Source: Phocoena phocoena
Taxonomy: Eukaryota; Chordata; Mammalia; Artiodactyla; Phocoenidae
DNA length: 64,000 nt
NCBI RefSeq assembly: GCF_963924675.1
Contig: NC_089219.1
Span: forward strand, 147,952,288 to 148,016,287
Direction: 5' to 3'
The position numbers were made by a program, and so were the translations under genes. This document shows positions 61,710 through 64,000 of the stretch, one piece after another (positions within the stretch are counted from its first letter, which is position 1; the number at the start of each line of letters is the position of its first letter). The notes beneath the pieces are model-generated. The model ran no database searches and was not told where the DNA came from. It was given only the letters and a program-made list of their open reading frames with translations.

Positions 61710-63886
61710 AGGGCTGAGGTTTGACCCAACCTGAGAGGCGCTGGTTACGGGCAAGGCCACTGCAGAGCTAGTGCAAATTGTGTCGTACGTAAGGGAACTC
61801 TCCCTGTGGGGGGCCTGAAATCCAGCCCACACTCTGCTTGCCAACCTGCGGGTCTTGTCCCAGGGCTCATCCCTTCTCCCCTAGAGTCATTTCCAGTCCT
61901 GCCCAAAAGGACAGCCCTATGTGATTAGTGTATCCGCCTGTACTCCCACTGTATTCTCAGAGTCTGAGGGAAATGACATAAGCAAGTACTGCCCAGCGCA
62001 CAGGAAGAACTCTCAATATCCCAGCAAGGACCTCCAAAGAACCCGTGAAAGCGCCCAGTGGAAGAGTCAGGTGTGGTCATCCTCCCAGTCCAGAGAACAT
62101 GAGCTTTCAACATGCACTGTGTCCAGAGGAGACTGATGCTGTAATAGCTGAGTACCAGCCAAGGAAGATCTTTCCTACCCTGAACTTTTCTTCCCTGCAT
62201 CCTCCCTTTCCTTTTATAGGAGAGGCTAGAGGGAGCCTGATGACTAGGGAGATGCGGAACAGGAGGAAAAGTTGAACACATGTCTCTTTCCTATCCCAGG
62301 TCTCCTATGACAACAGGTTCAAGCTTGATGAGGTCATTACAAATGAATGGACATTTAATTACTGAAGTGAGACCTTTCCTGAGACTGGAAGCAGCTGGAG
62401 GATCTTTTATTATCCTAGAGTATTGCCATCTGCCCTCAATCACAGCCAGGTTCAGAGAAGAACTCACCCATAGAACAGGTCTGAAGGAAAGAATAAGTTT
62501 GTTTTCTGATTGCACCTTACGAGATCCACCGTTCAACCACTGCTCATAAAAAATATACCAGAATATGAACCTAATTAAATCAAATGAATAACTGAATGAA
62601 TGAATAAATAAAACAAACAAACAAACAAATAAATAAACTGTTCTAATATGCATGACTCAGTCATGAAAGTGAAGGGATTAGAAGCCCGAGTGCTTTTGGT
62701 CAGGGTTAAGTTTGGGTTTACGTAGGGAGAATGGAGCCTGCAGTGAGATTTATCTTCCGGGAAGTTTTAGACCACAAAGAACCAGAGCTATGGTGACCGT
62801 ATTTCCTGAAGCAAAATATGGGACACGGAATCTGACAAGTAAGAGTGCAGACTTGGTGATAAATGGGACAGACTGCAATTAGCTCTGTCCCAGAAACGCA
62901 GGGACTTAGCCACTGTAGAAACAGCAAGAGCCAGAGAGCTGGCAGATGAGCTGCGCGCTGGAGCTTGTTAGCTGAGCAGAAGAGGTCAAAAGCAGGCCTC
63001 GGTGCTTTTGTTCATCCACTCCACACCCTCCATCCCCAACTGCTTTGCTGAGATTTTGAAATGATTTCCATTCCAAAGGCAGATTTTAAACTACTTTAAT
63101 TGAGAACTCGGAAGAAAGTGCACAGGATTGAAAAGCTTCATTCCTGCATGCCCTTAGACTTTCAGAGTGACCCCAGGAAAATGTGCCACATCCTCTGTTG
63201 AGCAAGCCCCAGCTTGAGGTTCATCATGCCTCAAAGCCTGGGTCCTGCCCAGTTTTTCTAGCTCTTCCTAGAATATTTTTTCTCAGCTAGGACCCTCATG
63301 GTCTAAACTCTTTAGTTGTTTGGGTTGAGTTGGGTGCTAAAGATAAATCCTTCTCTTTTCCAAGCTTTGGTAACCTGAGGTGTCTTCATAGGTATTGAGA
63401 CAACCCACAATTTATCCAATAATAATTGAAATAATGGGAATGGATGGGATTGTCCAGGGAGAGTATGTCGGGTGAAAAGAGACACAAGGGCTTACAATGG
63501 AAAGAATCCTGAGGAAACCAACAAGACAGAACTGAGACAGGCAGTCAGAGCAGCTAGAGGAAACCCAGGGAAGGATTTTGGCTGAAGACAAGAGAGTGTA
63601 TGGTGTAGAATCAGCACAAAATCCTGCAGAGATGAGATAAAACCTGTAAAATTTCACAAGGCAACTTTGGCAAGAGCATTTCTGTGCAGGTACGGGACCT
63701 GGGAAATGTAGCTCCTCCTTAGGTCCTTAGCACATCTCCTAAGGCAAGAATAAAAGAATAGATTTTAAGAACCCCCATAGTTGAAGGGTGGACCCAAACC
63801 AGTTCCACCAGCATCACCTCATCTCCCATAGAAAGCCTAAGTAGTTGTACTTGGAGAGAGGAGTGTTGTCAGTGTCCTATGTGTTC

Positions 63887-63943
63887 ATCCACCAGAGGTC
63901 AGTTCATCCACTAAGGGTCAGGTTCATCCACCAAGGGTCAGGG
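63887..63943 (+). repeat. Three-copy minisatellite (about 20-bp unit)
   Basis: GTTCATCCAC followed by a CAAGGGTCAG-type block occurs three times in a row with small differences. Confidence 0.8.
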
Positions 63944-64000
63944 GAGGCATTTGCATTGCCTTCATCTTAATCAGCATGAGAGGGACTTCAAGAGGATTTT

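Noticed and set aside
63887..63943. Regularly spaced repeats that might suggest an array
   Set aside because: Only three adjacent imperfect copies without spacers; it is a minisatellite, and CRISPR arrays do not occur in mammalian genomes.

Overview
The window is mammalian nuclear DNA, almost certainly from a cetacean. At least five young tRNA-derived SINEs of the CHR-2 type abundant in whales and dolphins are present, with older CHR-type SINEs, artiodactyl-type L1 3' ends, MIR, MaLR LTR and Tigger/MER5 copies. Genes are multi-exon with GT-AG introns. I cannot name the species.

Gene order is IRF6 (+, last four coding exons, 2240-5564), C1orf74 (+, one coding exon, 11131-11922, behind a CpG-island promoter at about 9890-10345), TRAF3IP3 (-, all coding exons, 31812-12291) and HSD11B1 (-, last two coding exons, 53510-51526). 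This is the human 1q32.2 neighbourhood in inverted orientation. C1orf74 and TRAF3IP3 are tail to tail, with poly(A) signals about 40 bp apart. The window starts inside an IRF6 intron, so its DNA-binding half lies to the left. It ends inside the long HSD11B1 intron before the YSASK exon, so the N-terminal part of that enzyme lies to the right. About 19 kb between the TRAF3IP3 start exon and the HSD11B1 3' end holds only repeats and unrecognised sequence.

The most notable observation is in TRAF3IP3. Twelve coding exons (115 codons to exon 12) are intact, phase-compatible and bordered by canonical splice sites. The thirteenth is 127 nt where splice phases require 2 modulo 3; against the human protein as I recall it (137 nt expected) this is a net 10-nt deletion. 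The frame shifts and a stop follows in exon 14 (13075-13073), 89 nt before the last exon junction. Independently, the acceptor that would keep the C-terminal membrane segment in frame reads AA instead of AG (12385-12384). The C-terminal coiled coil and tail anchor therefore look lost here, while the rest of the gene is well preserved. This suggests a recent inactivation or truncation of an immune adaptor.

Other points: a perfect 19-bp inverted repeat in the C1orf74 promoter, a 63-bp tandem duplication in the probable IRF6 3' UTR, an L1 nested inside a SINE with both sets of target-site duplications readable, and a Tigger-like transposon with a long transposase C-terminal reading frame. No CRISPR array, rRNA or functional tRNA gene was seen.
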